Shown: piece after piece, positions 15,840-25,068 of the stretch
Layout of the letters: every line of letters starts with the position of its first letter
Numbering within the stretch: position 1 is the stretch's first letter
Assembly: GCF_000599605.1 (NCBI RefSeq)
Contig: NZ_AZHT01000019.1
Coordinates: 1-64,000 of the forward strand
Reading direction: 5' to 3'
Length of the DNA stretch: 64,000 bases
Source: Prevotella sp. HJM029
GTDB taxonomy: Bacteria; Bacteroidota; Bacteroidia; Bacteroidales; Bacteroidaceae
The notes under the pieces: model-generated
What the model was told of the DNA's origin: nothing
The model's input: only the letters and a program-made list of their open reading frames with translations
Database searches by the model: none
Program-made: the position numbers and the translations under genes

Positions 15840-18044
15840 TTACTTGAGCTGTTCGGCAAACCAGTTGGCAATTTGGCGCAAGAGATGCGTGCGTGTGTTG
15901 CCGCCATAAATGCTATGGTTGCGGTTGGTGTAGAGGTTCTCTTTGAAATCCTTGTCGGCCTGCACCAACGCCTCGGCATATTCGGCTGCGTTTTGAAAGT
16001 GCACATTGTCGTCGGCTAATCCGTGGCAGAGCAACAAAGCACCATGAAGTTTGTCGGCGCGTGTGATGGGGTTGGTAGCGTAGCCCGACGGATTTTCCTG
16101 CGGCGTGCGCATGTAACGTTCGGTGTAGATGGTGTCGTAGAAGCGCCAGTTGGTGGGTGCGGCCACGGCTACACCAGCTTTGAACACACCACGGCCTTCG
16201 CTCATGCTCATCAGCGTGTTGAAACCGCCGAAGCTCCATCCCCAAATGCCGATGCGACCAGCATCCATATAAGATTGCTTGCCCAACCACAGCGCAGTTT
16301 CCACTTGATCGCGCGATTCCAATTGCCCTAAGTTCAGATAGGTGGCTTTTTCGAAAGCTACACCGCGACCGCCTGTTCCGCGACCATCAACGCACACGAC
16401 AATGAACCCCTGCTGTGCCAAGTAGGCATCGTAGAGACCGCCGTTGCCCATCGAACCGGCCGACCACGCATTGATGACTTGCTGGCTGCCCGGACCGCTA
16501 TATTGAAACAGAATGACAGGATATTTCTTGCCGGGATTGAAGTTGGCGGGCTTCATCATCCAGCCGTCCAATTTCACTTGCTCCGACGTGGTGAACGAGA
16601 ACGCTTCGCGCTGGGGCAACTGATAGGGCGCGAGCTTTTGGCGCAGCGCCGCATTGTCCTCGAGGGTAGAGAGCAGATTGCCGTTGCGGTCGCGCACGGT
16701 GAAGACGTAGGGCGTGTGATAATCGCTCCACGTGTTGACGAAATATTGGAAATCGCCCGAGAAAACGGCCGTGTTCCACCCTTCGGTCTGCGTGAGCCGC
16801 GTTGTCTTTCCGTTTTTGTGGCTCACGAAAATCTGCCGGTCGTGGGGGCTTAAGGCCGCCGCCTGATAATAGATGTTGCCCGTGGTTTCGTCGTAACCAT
16901 AGACCTTGGTGATGTCGTAGTTGCCGTCGGCCACCTTGCGCACGAGGCTGCCGTTCATGTTGTAGAGATAAAGGTGCATGTAGCCGTCGCGGTCGCTGGG
17001 CAGCAGCAACGTCGATTGCCCCACCTGCATCTCTTCCATCACCTCTTCCTTGATATATTTTTCGCTCTTCTCGCGGATGATGAGCTGCGCCAGCGAGGTG
17101 CGCGGATTGGCCGCATAGAAATTGAGTTCGTTTTGATGGCGATTCATGGTGAGCACCAACACCTTCGACGGGTCGGCCAGCGTTTTGATGCGCGGAATGT
17201 AGCCATCGGCGGGCAGCGGCACGTTGATTTGAAGCGTTTTGTGGGACTGAATGTCGTAGCTCCACACCGACACTTTCGCGTTCTCCTCGCCCGCTTTGGG
17301 ATATTTATAGGTGTAGAAATGCGGATAAACGGCGTTTTCGCCCAACGCGGGATGGCTGCCCATGAACATCTGCAGCGCATATTCCTTCACGTTGCGCTCG
17401 TCGTATTTCACCCAGCACAGCATGGTGCCATCGGCCGTGAAGCAAAGCGACTTGTTGGTCGAGAATTCCTCCTCGTTCACCCAGTCGGGGATGCCGTTGA
17501 TGATGGCATTCTCGCGGCCGTCGGTGGTGACTTGGCTCTCGGCGTTGTCGTAGAGCAGTTTCACGAGAAAGATGTTGCCGCCGCGCACAAAGGCCACCTG
17601 ATTGCCGTCGGGCGACCACGTGGGCACCTGCTGCGGTCCGCCTGTGGAGAGGCGCTCGAGCTTGTTGCTTTGGATGTTGAAAAGATAATATTCGGCGGTG
17701 AACGAACGGCGGTAGCGGCGTTGCGTCTGCGTCTGAATGAGCAGCCGTCGGCCGTCGGGCGAAGGAATGTAGCCGTCGATTTGCGCAATTTGCTCGCCCT
17801 GTGTGTGGCCTACGTCGATGAGCGTGCGTGTGGGCTTGCCCGTTTTAAACGCATATTCCACGATGCGCTTGCCGTCGCTCGAGATGCTGGCATAGCGGTC
17901 GGTGCCTTGCATGGGGCGCATGCCCGCGATGATTTTTGGAGTGAATGTCTGTCCGGTCACGTCGTTGAGCGTGAGTTTTTGAGCGGCTTGTAGCGGCGCT
18001 ACCGAAACGAGCGCGGCCAAGCATAGCGCATAGAACTTCTTCAT
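15840..18044 (-). CDS. S9 family peptidase, DPP IV type
   Basis: A 734-residue exported serine peptidase. A signal peptide (MKKFYALCLAALVSVAPLQA) precedes an eight-bladed propeller (DPP IV N-terminal region, about residues 60-470) and a C-terminal alpha/beta-hydrolase domain. Catalytic residues are visible: Ser in GWSFGGFN, Asp in ADDNVHF, His in NRNHSIYG. A double-Glu site for the substrate N-terminus is likely in DWVNEEEF. Such enzymes remove dipeptides, often Xaa-Pro, and feed peptide fermentation. The start at 18044 fits the signal peptide and a -7 box at 18078-18085. Its codon use is much GC-richer than that of the neighbours downstream. Confidence 0.93.
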   Translation of the reverse strand: MKKFYALCLAALVSVAPLQAAQKLTLNDVTGQTFTPKIIAGMRPMQGTDRYASISSDGKRIVEYAFKTGKPTRTLIDVGHTQGEQIAQIDGYIPSPDGRRLLIQTQTQRRYRRSFTAEYYLFNIQSNKLERLSTGGPQQVPTWSPDGNQVAFVRGGNIFLVKLLYDNAESQVTTDGRENAIINGIPDWVNEEEFSTNKSLCFTADGTMLCWVKYDERNVKEYALQMFMGSHPALGENAVYPHFYTYKYPKAGEENAKVSVWSYDIQSHKTLQINVPLPADGYIPRIKTLADPSKVLVLTMNRHQNELNFYAANPRTSLAQLIIREKSEKYIKEEVMEEMQVGQSTLLLPSDRDGYMHLYLYNMNGSLVRKVADGNYDITKVYGYDETTGNIYYQAAALSPHDRQIFVSHKNGKTTRLTQTEGWNTAVFSGDFQYFVNTWSDYHTPYVFTVRDRNGNLLSTLEDNAALRQKLAPYQLPQREAFSFTTSEQVKLDGWMMKPANFNPGKKYPVILFQYSGPGSQQVINAWSAGSMGNGGLYDAYLAQQGFIVVCVDGRGTGGRGVAFEKATYLNLGQLESRDQVETALWLGKQSYMDAGRIGIWGWSFGGFNTLMSMSEGRGVFKAGVAVAAPTNWRFYDTIYTERYMRTPQENPSGYATNPITRADKLHGALLLCHGLADDNVHFQNAAEYAEALVQADKDFKENLYTNRNHSIYGGNTRTHLLRQIANWFAEQLK

Positions 18045-18181
18045 ATTTAATAATGTAATAAGATGGTTGATGTGGAGCAAAGTTAATAAAAACTCGCGAA
18101 ACGCCGATGGGCTGAGCCCTTTTTTGTCGTTGGCATCGAAATTCTATATGGCGATTGGGGGTATCGCCCCTCGCATTACAT

Positions 18182-18346
18182 GGGAAATTTTTTTTCTCGT
18201 GCGAAACACCCTTGATTGTTACGGGAAATTTTTTTTCTCGTGCAAAACACCCTTGATTGTTACGGGAAATTTTTTTTTCTCGTGCGGACGACCCTTGATT
18301 GTTATGGGAAATTTTTTTTTCTCGTGCGAACGACCCTCGATTACAC
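18182..18346. repeat. Tandem repeat array 1, four 41-42 bp units
   Basis: Four consecutive units beginning GGGAAA at 18182, 18223, 18264 and 18306 (spacings 41, 41, 42). Each has GGGAAA, a run of 8-9 T, CTCGTGC, a variable GAAACAC/GGACGA segment, then CCCTTGATTGTTA. A degenerate half unit precedes the array. It lies between the terminator of the AspT-like gene and the promoter of the S9 peptidase gene and codes for nothing convincing. Confidence 0.92.
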
Positions 18347-18384
18347 AAAAAAAGGGGGCATTTCTGTCGCAGAAACACTCCCCT
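18347..18384 (-). terminator. Terminator of the AspT-like gene
   Basis: On the minus strand, a long stem with core TTTCTG-CGA-CAGAAA and outer GGGGAG/CCCCC pairing, followed by seven T. It lies about 36 bases past the stop codon. Confidence 0.85.
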
Positions 18385-18419
18385 AAAACAAATCAAAAAA
18401 ATGAGGTTCTATTTCAATG

Positions 18420-20114
18420 TCATGCACCGCAGCAGAACAGCACGATGAGCTGTGCGGTGAAGATTCTTAGAAACATGCTCAGCGGATAGACCGTGGAGTA
18501 GCCGATGGCTGGTTCTTCGCGCGAGCAAATGCTGTTGGCATAGGCCAGCGCGGGTGGGTCGGTGTAGGTTCCGGCCAGCATGCCCATGATGGTGAAATAG
18601 TTGAATTTGTAGCGCAGTCGCGCAATGGTTCCCATGATGAGGATGGGGATGATGGTGATGAGGAAGCCCGTATAGACATATTTCAGTCCGTCGCCCTGCA
18701 CCACGGTGTGCCAGAAACCAGCGCCAGCCTTGATGCCCACTGAGGCCAGGAAGAGCACCAACCCAATTTCGCGCAACATCATGTTGGCCGAGGTGGTGGT
18801 GTAGGTGACGAGCTTCAGCCGATAGCCAAAGCGGCCGATGAGGATGGCAATGATGAGTGGGCCACCAGCGATACCCAATTTCAGCGGTACGGGCATGCCT
18901 GGGATGGCCAAGGGGATGCTGCCGAAGAGGATGCCGATGATGATGCCAATGAAGATGGTGCCGATGTTGGGCGCGTCAAGCCGGCGCACACTGTTGCCCA
19001 TCATTTCGGCTACGCGATTAACGTTCTCTTCGGGGCCAACCACCATCAGGCGGTCACCAATCTGAAAGCGGTGGTCGCGGCTGGCAAAAAAGTCCATGCC
19101 TTGGCGGGTGATGCGTGTGACGTTGACGCCATAAACACTCGAGAAATGCATTTTGCCCAGCGTTTTTCCGTTCACCGATGGGTTGGTCACCACAATGCGC
19201 TTGCTGATGAGGGGCTGCTTCTCGGCTTCGGTGTGCCAGGGCGTGTTGATTTCGGGGCCAATAAATGCCTGAATAGCTTGTGCATCGCCTTCGGTGCAGA
19301 CGATGAGCACCTCGTCGCCCTGCGTGAAGATGGTGTTGCGCGTGGGAATGGTCACGTTGCCATCGTGTAGCAGGCGCGAGCAAATGACATCGCGGTTGAG
19401 GAAGTCTGAAATCTCGCCCAGCGTGCGGCCCGAGATATATTCGTTGCTCACTTTGAGCACCATCTGGTGGGGTTTACCATGCGGATTTTTGTCTTCCAAT
19501 TCGGCCAAATGTTGTTCCTCGCGCTCGAGCTTCACACGTGTGATATAGCGCACGGCAATCGTAGCTCCGATAATGCCCAGCACGCCTAACGGATAGGCGC
19601 AGGCATAACCCGATGCAATCTCGGGCACCTTGCCTGCCGGAAACACGTTGGTGAGCGCTTCATTGGCCGCACCTAAACCAGGCGTGTTGGTCACTGCACC
19701 ATAAAGTGTGCCCACCATCATCGGCAGGTTGTTAGCATTTTGAGTGTCGAAAAACAGCCAGTAGCACGCAAACATCACAGCAATGTTGAGCAAAATAGTG
19801 ACCGTGGAAAGCACGTTGAGCGTGACACCGCCCTTGCGAAAACTCTCGAAAAAACCAGGGCCAACCTGCAAACCAATGCAGAAAACGAAAAGAATGAGAC
19901 CGAAGTCTTGCACAAAGCCCAGGATGTTCGTGGGCGCAGTGAAGCCAATGTGTCCAGCGATGATGCCTGCAAATAGCACAAAGGTCACGCCGAGCGAAAT
20001 GCCGCCCACTTTCACCTTGCCCAAAAGCACGCCCACCGAAATGACGATGGCATAGAGCAGCGCAATGTGCGCCACCGAGTTAGTTGTTGTGAATAGATTT
20101 ATTAACCACTCCAT
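18420..20114 (-). CDS. AspT/YidE-type transporter with two RCK_C domains
   Basis: A 564-residue membrane protein of the aspartate:alanine exchanger family. An N-terminal block of about five membrane helices (residues 15-190) has the glycine-rich [15 protein letters not shown] signature. Two TrkA C-terminal (RCK_C) regulatory domains follow (about residues 215-290 and 300-380), and then a second membrane block with [15 protein letters not shown]. The repeated G-x-x-x-x-T/P-x-L-x-A motifs are family hallmarks. The substrate is unknown; some members exchange amino acids or dicarboxylates. It has its own promoter and a strong terminator, so it is probably monocistronic. Confidence 0.9.
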   Translation of the reverse strand: MEWLINLFTTTNSVAHIALLYAIVISVGVLLGKVKVGGISLGVTFVLFAGIIAGHIGFTAPTNILGFVQDFGLILFVFCIGLQVGPGFFESFRKGGVTLNVLSTVTILLNIAVMFACYWLFFDTQNANNLPMMVGTLYGAVTNTPGLGAANEALTNVFPAGKVPEIASGYACAYPLGVLGIIGATIAVRYITRVKLEREEQHLAELEDKNPHGKPHQMVLKVSNEYISGRTLGEISDFLNRDVICSRLLHDGNVTIPTRNTIFTQGDEVLIVCTEGDAQAIQAFIGPEINTPWHTEAEKQPLISKRIVVTNPSVNGKTLGKMHFSSVYGVNVTRITRQGMDFFASRDHRFQIGDRLMVVGPEENVNRVAEMMGNSVRRLDAPNIGTIFIGIIIGILFGSIPLAIPGMPVPLKLGIAGGPLIIAILIGRFGYRLKLVTYTTTSANMMLREIGLVLFLASVGIKAGAGFWHTVVQGDGLKYVYTGFLITIIPILIMGTIARLRYKFNYFTIMGMLAGTYTDPPALAYANSICSREEPAIGYSTVYPLSMFLRIFTAQLIVLFCCGA

Positions 20115-20144
20115 AATATTATATTAGGGATGAAAATTCGGCTG

Positions 20145-20175
20145 CAAAAGTAATGAATTATTGCAGGGTAGCAAA
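20145..20175 (-). promoter_or_regulatory. Promoter of the AspT-like gene
   Basis: Minus strand: TTTG (20175-20172), 19-base spacer, TACTTTTG (20152-20145), leaving a leader of about 25 bases. It is divergent from the ileS promoter 80 bases away. Confidence 0.75.
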
Positions 20176-20255
20176 ATAAACCCCATTTTTTTTATCTTCC
20201 GGCAGCGAAACCCCATTGGCGACAATCCCTGTGGCGATAGAAAAAAACAGGTCAG

Positions 20256-20287
20256 TTTGCCAATACTAAGTTTTTTTATTATCTTTG
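20256..20287 (+). promoter_or_regulatory. Promoter of ileS
   Basis: TTTG at 20256-20259, a 20-base spacer, TATCTTTG at 20280-20287. The leader to the ATG at 20332 is only about 40 bases, too short for a T-box. Confidence 0.8.
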
Positions 20288-20331
20288 CGCCCATTAAAAA
20301 TAGAACAACAATTCATAAATAACGATATAAA

Positions 20332-23300
20332 ATGGCTAAGAAATTCGCCGAGCATCAAGGCTTAGATCTTGTGAAAACCAATCAAGATGTACTGACTTAT
20401 TGGCAAGAGAATAACATCTTTCTGCGTTCGATAGCAAAGCGTGAGGGGCATCCTCAATTTGTGTTCTTCGAAGGTCCTCCTTCAGCTAATGGTCATCCAG
20501 GTATTCACCATGTGTTGGCACGTTCGATTAAAGACACGTTTAATCGTTATAAGACGATGCGTGGTTATCAGGTACTTCGTAAGGCAGGTTGGGATACCCA
20601 CGGCTTGCCTGTGGAACTTGGTGTGGAGAAGGAGTTAGGCATCACGAAGAAGGATATTGACAACAAGTCATCAGACAAATATATCTCTACGGAAGATTAC
20701 AACCATAAATGCCGGGAAAACGTGATGAAATTCACGGCCGAATGGCGCGAATTAACCGAGCGTATGGGCTATTTTGTGGATTTAGATCATCCTTATATCA
20801 CCTATGATAATAAATACATTGAGACGCTTTGGTGGTTGTTGAAGCAGCTCTATAACAAGGGGCTACTTTATAAAGGCTACACCATTCAGCCCTATTCGCC
20901 AGCAGCTGGCACGGGTTTGTCGAGTCATGAGCTGAATCAGCCAGGCTGTTATCGGGATGTAAAAGATACGACGGTGACGGCGCAGTTTGAAATAGTAGAT
21001 GGTAAGGCTGCGTGGGCACAACATGGTAAGCCCTATTTTGTGGCGTGGACGACGACTCCTTGGACATTGCCTTCGAATGTGGCACTCTGTGTGGGGCCGA
21101 AGATAGATTATGTGGTCGTTGAAACCTATAATCTTTATGATGGTACGCCTCTGACGTTAGTGATGGCTGAGAGCCGTCTTTCGGCTTATCTAAATCCCGA
21201 GCAGGAGGTGAAGGAGGGCGCTTTAGGCGCTTTCGATAAGGTGAAGAAGCAGTGTCCTTGGCGTGTGATTGAACGATTGAAGGGTGCTGATTTAGAAGGT
21301 TTTCACTATCGTCAGCTGATGCCTTGGGTGAAGCCTTGCGAAAAGGTTGACGACTTTGCGGCTCCTTTCGTGAAGGCTTTTGCGCAGACACATCCTGAGA
21401 ACTGCTTTGATAGTGCTGATGGACGTGAACATTATGTGGAAATGGCGAGTGAGGCGTTTCGTGTTATCTTGGGCGATTATGTAACAACAGAAGATGGTAC
21501 GGGTATTGTGCACATTGCACCAACTTTTGGCGCTGACGATGCGAAGGTGGCCAAGGACGCACATATTCCAGCGTTGTTTTTGATTAACAAACAGGGTGAG
21601 ACACGTCCGATGGTTGATTTGCAAGGAAAATATTATGGCATCGACGACTTGGATGCCAACTTTGTGAAAGCCTGTGTTGATATTGCAGCCTATGAGCATC
21701 ATGCGGGCGATTATGTGAAAAATTCGTATGCGCCGAAATATAATCCAGGTGGCGTTTGGAATAAAGCAACCAGCGAGAAGGACGAAGATTTGAATGTGGT
21801 AATCTGCATGGAGCTGAAACAGCAGGGCATGGCCTTCAAGATTGAGAAGCACGTGCACTCTTATCCGCATTGCTGGCGCACCGACACACCTATTCTTTAT
21901 TATCCGCTTGACAGTTGGTTTATTAAAGACACGGCGAAGCAGGAGCGTATGGTGGCGTTGAATAAAACTATCAATTGGCAGCCTGCTTCGACTGGAACGG
22001 GTCGTTTTGGCAACTGGTTGGAGAATTTGAACGATTGGAATTTGTCGCGCTCGCGTTTCTGGGGAACACCTCTGCCGATTTGGCGTGATGCAAAGAAGAA
22101 TGAGAAATGTATAGGTAGCGTTGAGGAGTTGTATGCCGAGATAGAGAAGAGCGTCGCTGCTGGTGTGATGAAAACTAATCCATTAAAAGAGAAAGGATTT
22201 GTGCCCGGTGACTATTCGGCCGAGAATTATGACAAGATAGATCTGCACCGCCCCTACGTGGACAACATTGTGTTGGTGAACAATGCGGGCGAACCGATGA
22301 TGCGCGAAACCGATTTAATTGATGTTTGGTTTGACTCGGGTTCTATGCCTTATGCACAACAGCATTATCCCTTTGAGGGAGCAATTAATGCCGAAGGGTT
22401 GAAGGCTACAGGAATGACTGAAGTCGATTATCGTGCGCAATTGATTCATTCGTCATACGAAGGTATGCCTGTTCCACCTGCTTATTATCCAGCCGACTTT
22501 ATTAATGAAGGCGTCGACCAAACACGAGGCTGGTTCTTTACATTGCATGCCATCGCAACGTTGGTGTTTGATCAGGTTGCTTTCAAGAATGTTATTTCAA
22601 CAGGGTTAGTGCTGGATGCAAAGGGCAACAAGATGAGCAAGCATGTGGGCAACGTAACCAATCCTTTCGAAATGATTGACCAATATGGAGCCGACGCTGT
22701 CCGGTTCTATATGATGACCAATTCGGAGCCTTGGGACAATCTCAAATTCGATCCCAATGGTGTGGACGAAGTGCGCCGAAAGCTTTTTGGTACGCTTTAT
22801 AACACCTATAGCTTTTTTGCACTCTATGCTAATGTAGATGCGTTTGACGTTGAAACCGCGCAGATTGCTTTAACAGAGCGTCCCGAGATTGACCGCTGGA
22901 TAGTTTCTAAAGCGAATTCTTTGGTTGCGAATGTTACGCGGGAATTAGACGGATATAACCCGACGAAAGCAGGTCGTTTGATTGATAGTTTTGTGAACGA
23001 TGATTTGAGCAACTGGTATGTGCGTCTCAATCGTAAGCGTTTCTGGGGAACAGACATGAGCCATGATAAACTATCGGCTTATCAGACCCTTTATACTTGC
23101 TTGATGACGGTGGCTAAGCTGTTGGCACCTTTTGCTCCGTTCTATGCTGATGAACTTTATCATGACTTGGGCGGTAAGTGTGATAGTGTGCATTTGGACA
23201 CGTTCCCAACGGCTGATGTCGAAGCCATTGATAGTGATTTAGAAGCGCGCATGGATGTGGCACAGAAGATTACCTCTATGACTTTGGCGCTTCGTCGCAA

Positions 23301-23970
23301 GGTAAATATCAAGGTGCGTCAGCCTTTAGCACAGATTATGATTCCTGCTATCGATGAAGAGCAAAAACGCCATATTGCAGCTGTTGCTGATTTAATCAAG
23401 AGTGAAGTGAATGTGAAAGAACTCACTTTTGTTGAAGGCGTAGGCATCTTGGTAAAGAAGGTTAAGTGCAATTTCCGTGTCATGGGTAAGAAGTATGGTA
23501 AGCTGATGAAGCAAGTAGCCCAACACATGGACACTTTGAGTCAAGATGAAATTTCTGATTTTGAAGCAAATGGCAGACTTCAGTTTATGTTGGAAGGCCA
23601 GGATGTTGTTGTTGAATCCGATGATGTTGAGATTATCAGCGAAGATATTCCCGGCTGGTTGGTGAGCAATGAAGGAAATCTCACAGTAGCACTTGAAGTA
23701 GAATTGACCGAAGAGCTGAAGCAGGAAGGTATTGCACGTGAGGTGATTAATCGCATTCAAAATCTGCGTAAGGAGTGTGGTTTGGAAATAACCGATCGCA
23801 TTGTTGTGACGATTAGTCCGAATGTTCAAAGCGATGATGCTATCAAGGCATTTGCAACAATGATTAAAGGGCAAGTTTTGGCCAATGATTTGATTCTTGC
23901 AGACAATGAAGGCTCACTTGTTGATTTTGATACATTTACGTTAAAGATAAGTGTGCAAAAGGCAAACTAA
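20332..23970 (+). CDS. ileS: Isoleucyl-tRNA synthetase
   Basis: A class I aminoacyl-tRNA synthetase of 1212 residues that charges tRNA-Ile. The HIGH motif appears as HPGIHH (residues 55-60) and the KMSKS motif as KMSKH (about 767-771), a variant common in the longer eukaryote-like IleRS type. The CP1 editing domain lies between them (TTPWTLPSNVALCVGP, YVTTEDGTGIVHIAPTFGADD). DQTRGWFFTLH and the C-terminal anticodon-binding region (PEIDRWIVSK, LSNWYVRLNRKRFW) follow. The length and sequence suggest the IleRS2-like type, which is often mupirocin-resistant; that trait is inferred. Likely cotranscribed with the DksA-like gene and lspA. Confidence 0.97.
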   Translation: MAKKFAEHQGLDLVKTNQDVLTYWQENNIFLRSIAKREGHPQFVFFEGPPSANGHPGIHHVLARSIKDTFNRYKTMRGYQVLRKAGWDTHGLPVELGVEKELGITKKDIDNKSSDKYISTEDYNHKCRENVMKFTAEWRELTERMGYFVDLDHPYITYDNKYIETLWWLLKQLYNKGLLYKGYTIQPYSPAAGTGLSSHELNQPGCYRDVKDTTVTAQFEIVDGKAAWAQHGKPYFVAWTTTPWTLPSNVALCVGPKIDYVVVETYNLYDGTPLTLVMAESRLSAYLNPEQEVKEGALGAFDKVKKQCPWRVIERLKGADLEGFHYRQLMPWVKPCEKVDDFAAPFVKAFAQTHPENCFDSADGREHYVEMASEAFRVILGDYVTTEDGTGIVHIAPTFGADDAKVAKDAHIPALFLINKQGETRPMVDLQGKYYGIDDLDANFVKACVDIAAYEHHAGDYVKNSYAPKYNPGGVWNKATSEKDEDLNVVICMELKQQGMAFKIEKHVHSYPHCWRTDTPILYYPLDSWFIKDTAKQERMVALNKTINWQPASTGTGRFGNWLENLNDWNLSRSRFWGTPLPIWRDAKKNEKCIGSVEELYAEIEKSVAAGVMKTNPLKEKGFVPGDYSAENYDKIDLHRPYVDNIVLVNNAGEPMMRETDLIDVWFDSGSMPYAQQHYPFEGAINAEGLKATGMTEVDYRAQLIHSSYEGMPVPPAYYPADFINEGVDQTRGWFFTLHAIATLVFDQVAFKNVISTGLVLDAKGNKMSKHVGNVTNPFEMIDQYGADAVRFYMMTNSEPWDNLKFDPNGVDEVRRKLFGTLYNTYSFFALYANVDAFDVETAQIALTERPEIDRWIVSKANSLVANVTRELDGYNPTKAGRLIDSFVNDDLSNWYVRLNRKRFWGTDMSHDKLSAYQTLYTCLMTVAKLLAPFAPFYADELYHDLGGKCDSVHLDTFPTADVEAIDSDLEARMDVAQKITSMTLALRRKVNIKVRQPLAQIMIPAIDEEQKRHIAAVADLIKSEVNVKELTFVEGVGILVKKVKCNFRVMGKKYGKLMKQVAQHMDTLSQDEISDFEANGRLQFMLEGQDVVVESDDVEIISEDIPGWLVSNEGNLTVALEVELTEELKQEGIAREVINRIQNLRKECGLEITDRIVVTISPNVQSDDAIKAFATMIKGQVLANDLILADNEGSLVDFDTFTLKISVQKAN

Positions 23971-24022
23971 TGTTGTCTTGGCACTTAAGTTATAGTATTA
24001 ATCCACTTAGAAACATTGATCT

Positions 24023-24406
24023 ATGGAGAAGAAAACACGTTATTCGGATGAGGAGTTGGAGGAGTTCCGCACCATCATTAATGAAAAGTTAGACGTTGCA
24101 CGCAGAGAATATGCCGCAATGATGAGTCAAATCATGAATAGGGATGGCAATGGTGTTGATGACACGTCGCCCACCTATAATAAAGTGCTCGATGATGGTA
24201 GTGCCAATCAAGCGAAGGAAGAGCTTATTCAAATGTCTCAGCGTCAGCAGAAGTTTATCCGGAGTTTGGAAGCTGCTTTAGTTCGTATTGAAAATAAAAC
24301 GTATGGTATAGACCGCGTCACAGGTGAGTTGATAGCCAAAGAGCGGCTTCGCATTGTGCCGCATGCAACGTTGAGTGTTGCATCGAAGAATGCACGAAAG
24401 AAATGA
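24023..24406 (+). CDS. TraR/DksA-family protein lacking zinc-finger cysteines
   Basis: A 127-residue protein with the DksA-type layout: an N-terminal coiled coil (ELEEFRTIINEKLDVARREY, then an Asp-rich turn NGVDDTSPTYNKV) and a C-terminal finger region TYGIDRVTGELIAKERLR. In canonical members this finger holds four Cys. Here the protein contains none at all; Asp stands where the first Cys of GxC would be. Cys-poor DksA paralogues are known, but binding to RNA polymerase is inferred only from the fold. It ends in ATGA, overlapping the lspA start by four bases. Confidence 0.85.
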   Translation: MEKKTRYSDEELEEFRTIINEKLDVARREYAAMMSQIMNRDGNGVDDTSPTYNKVLDDGSANQAKEELIQMSQRQQKFIRSLEAALVRIENKTYGIDRVTGELIAKERLRIVPHATLSVASKNARKK

Positions 24407-25068
24407 ATAGAAATGAAACGTTAAGAAATGGGTGTTTATCTTTGCTTTTAATCTTGGTTATCTTAGTGATTGATCAACTGATTAAAATCGAAGTGAAGAC
24501 CCATTTTTCCCTTGGTGAATCGGTTCGCGTAACCAATTGGTTCTATCTTAGTTTTGTTGAAAACAATGGCATGGCCTATGGCATGACGTTCTTCAACAAG
24601 ATTGTTCTGAGTTTGTTCCGTATCATTGCACTGATTGCTATCGGTTGGTACATGTGTCAAGTGGTGCGACGCAAGCATTCAAAGGGCTATTTGATTGTGC
24701 TGTCAATGATATTTGCTGGTGCTGCAGGAAATATATTGGATTCCATGTTCTATGGGCTCATCTTTGATGCTTCTTCGCCCTATACTGTTTCACAGTTCGT
24801 GCCCTTTGGTACAGGCTATGCTTCGTTTCTGCATGGAAAGGTAGTCGACATGTTCTACTTTCCACTCATTGTGACGACTTATCCCGACTGGATGCCTTGG
24901 AAGGGTGGGGAAGAGTTTGTGTTCTTTGCGCCGGTGTTTAATTTTGCAGACGCTTGCATTTCTGTTGGAATTGTTATCTTTTTCTTGTTTTATAGGCATG
25001 AAATGGAAGACATTTCAGCTTCTTTTAAGAGCTATTTTAAGAGAGATTCGCATGATAAGCGTGCTTAA
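24403..25068 (+). CDS. lspA: Lipoprotein signal peptidase LspA
   Basis: Signal peptidase II, an inner-membrane aspartyl protease that cuts prolipoproteins before the lipidated Cys. The protein has 221 residues and four membrane helices. Conserved blocks: VIDQLIK (residues 24-30), VENNGMAYGM, GAAGNILDSMFYG with the first catalytic Asp, and PVFNFADACIS with the second. An insertion of about 40 residues between the two catalytic blocks (including VVDMFYFPLI) makes it longer than the E. coli enzyme, as is usual in this phylum. The operon with DUF4296, itself a lipoprotein, fits. Confidence 0.95.
   Translation: MNRNETLRNGCLSLLLILVILVIDQLIKIEVKTHFSLGESVRVTNWFYLSFVENNGMAYGMTFFNKIVLSLFRIIALIAIGWYMCQVVRRKHSKGYLIVLSMIFAGAAGNILDSMFYGLIFDASSPYTVSQFVPFGTGYASFLHGKVVDMFYFPLIVTTYPDWMPWKGGEEFVFFAPVFNFADACISVGIVIFFLFYRHEMEDISASFKSYFKRDSHDKRA

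Noticed and set aside
16974-17993. 339-codon frame opposite the S9 peptidase gene
   Set aside because: It is a shadow frame of a GC-rich gene whose catalytic motifs are intact on the minus strand. Its low-complexity Val/Ala/Arg/His-rich peptide has no family features.
17845-18396. 183-codon frame running through array 1 into the S9 peptidase gene
   Set aside because: It overlaps the signal peptide end of the peptidase in another frame and crosses a terminator and a promoter. The repeats change frame (41, 41, 42), so its peptide repeats are accidental.
20288-20331. T-box riboswitch upstream of ileS
   Set aside because: The leader between the promoter and the ATG is only about 40 bases, far too short, and no T-box sequence is present.
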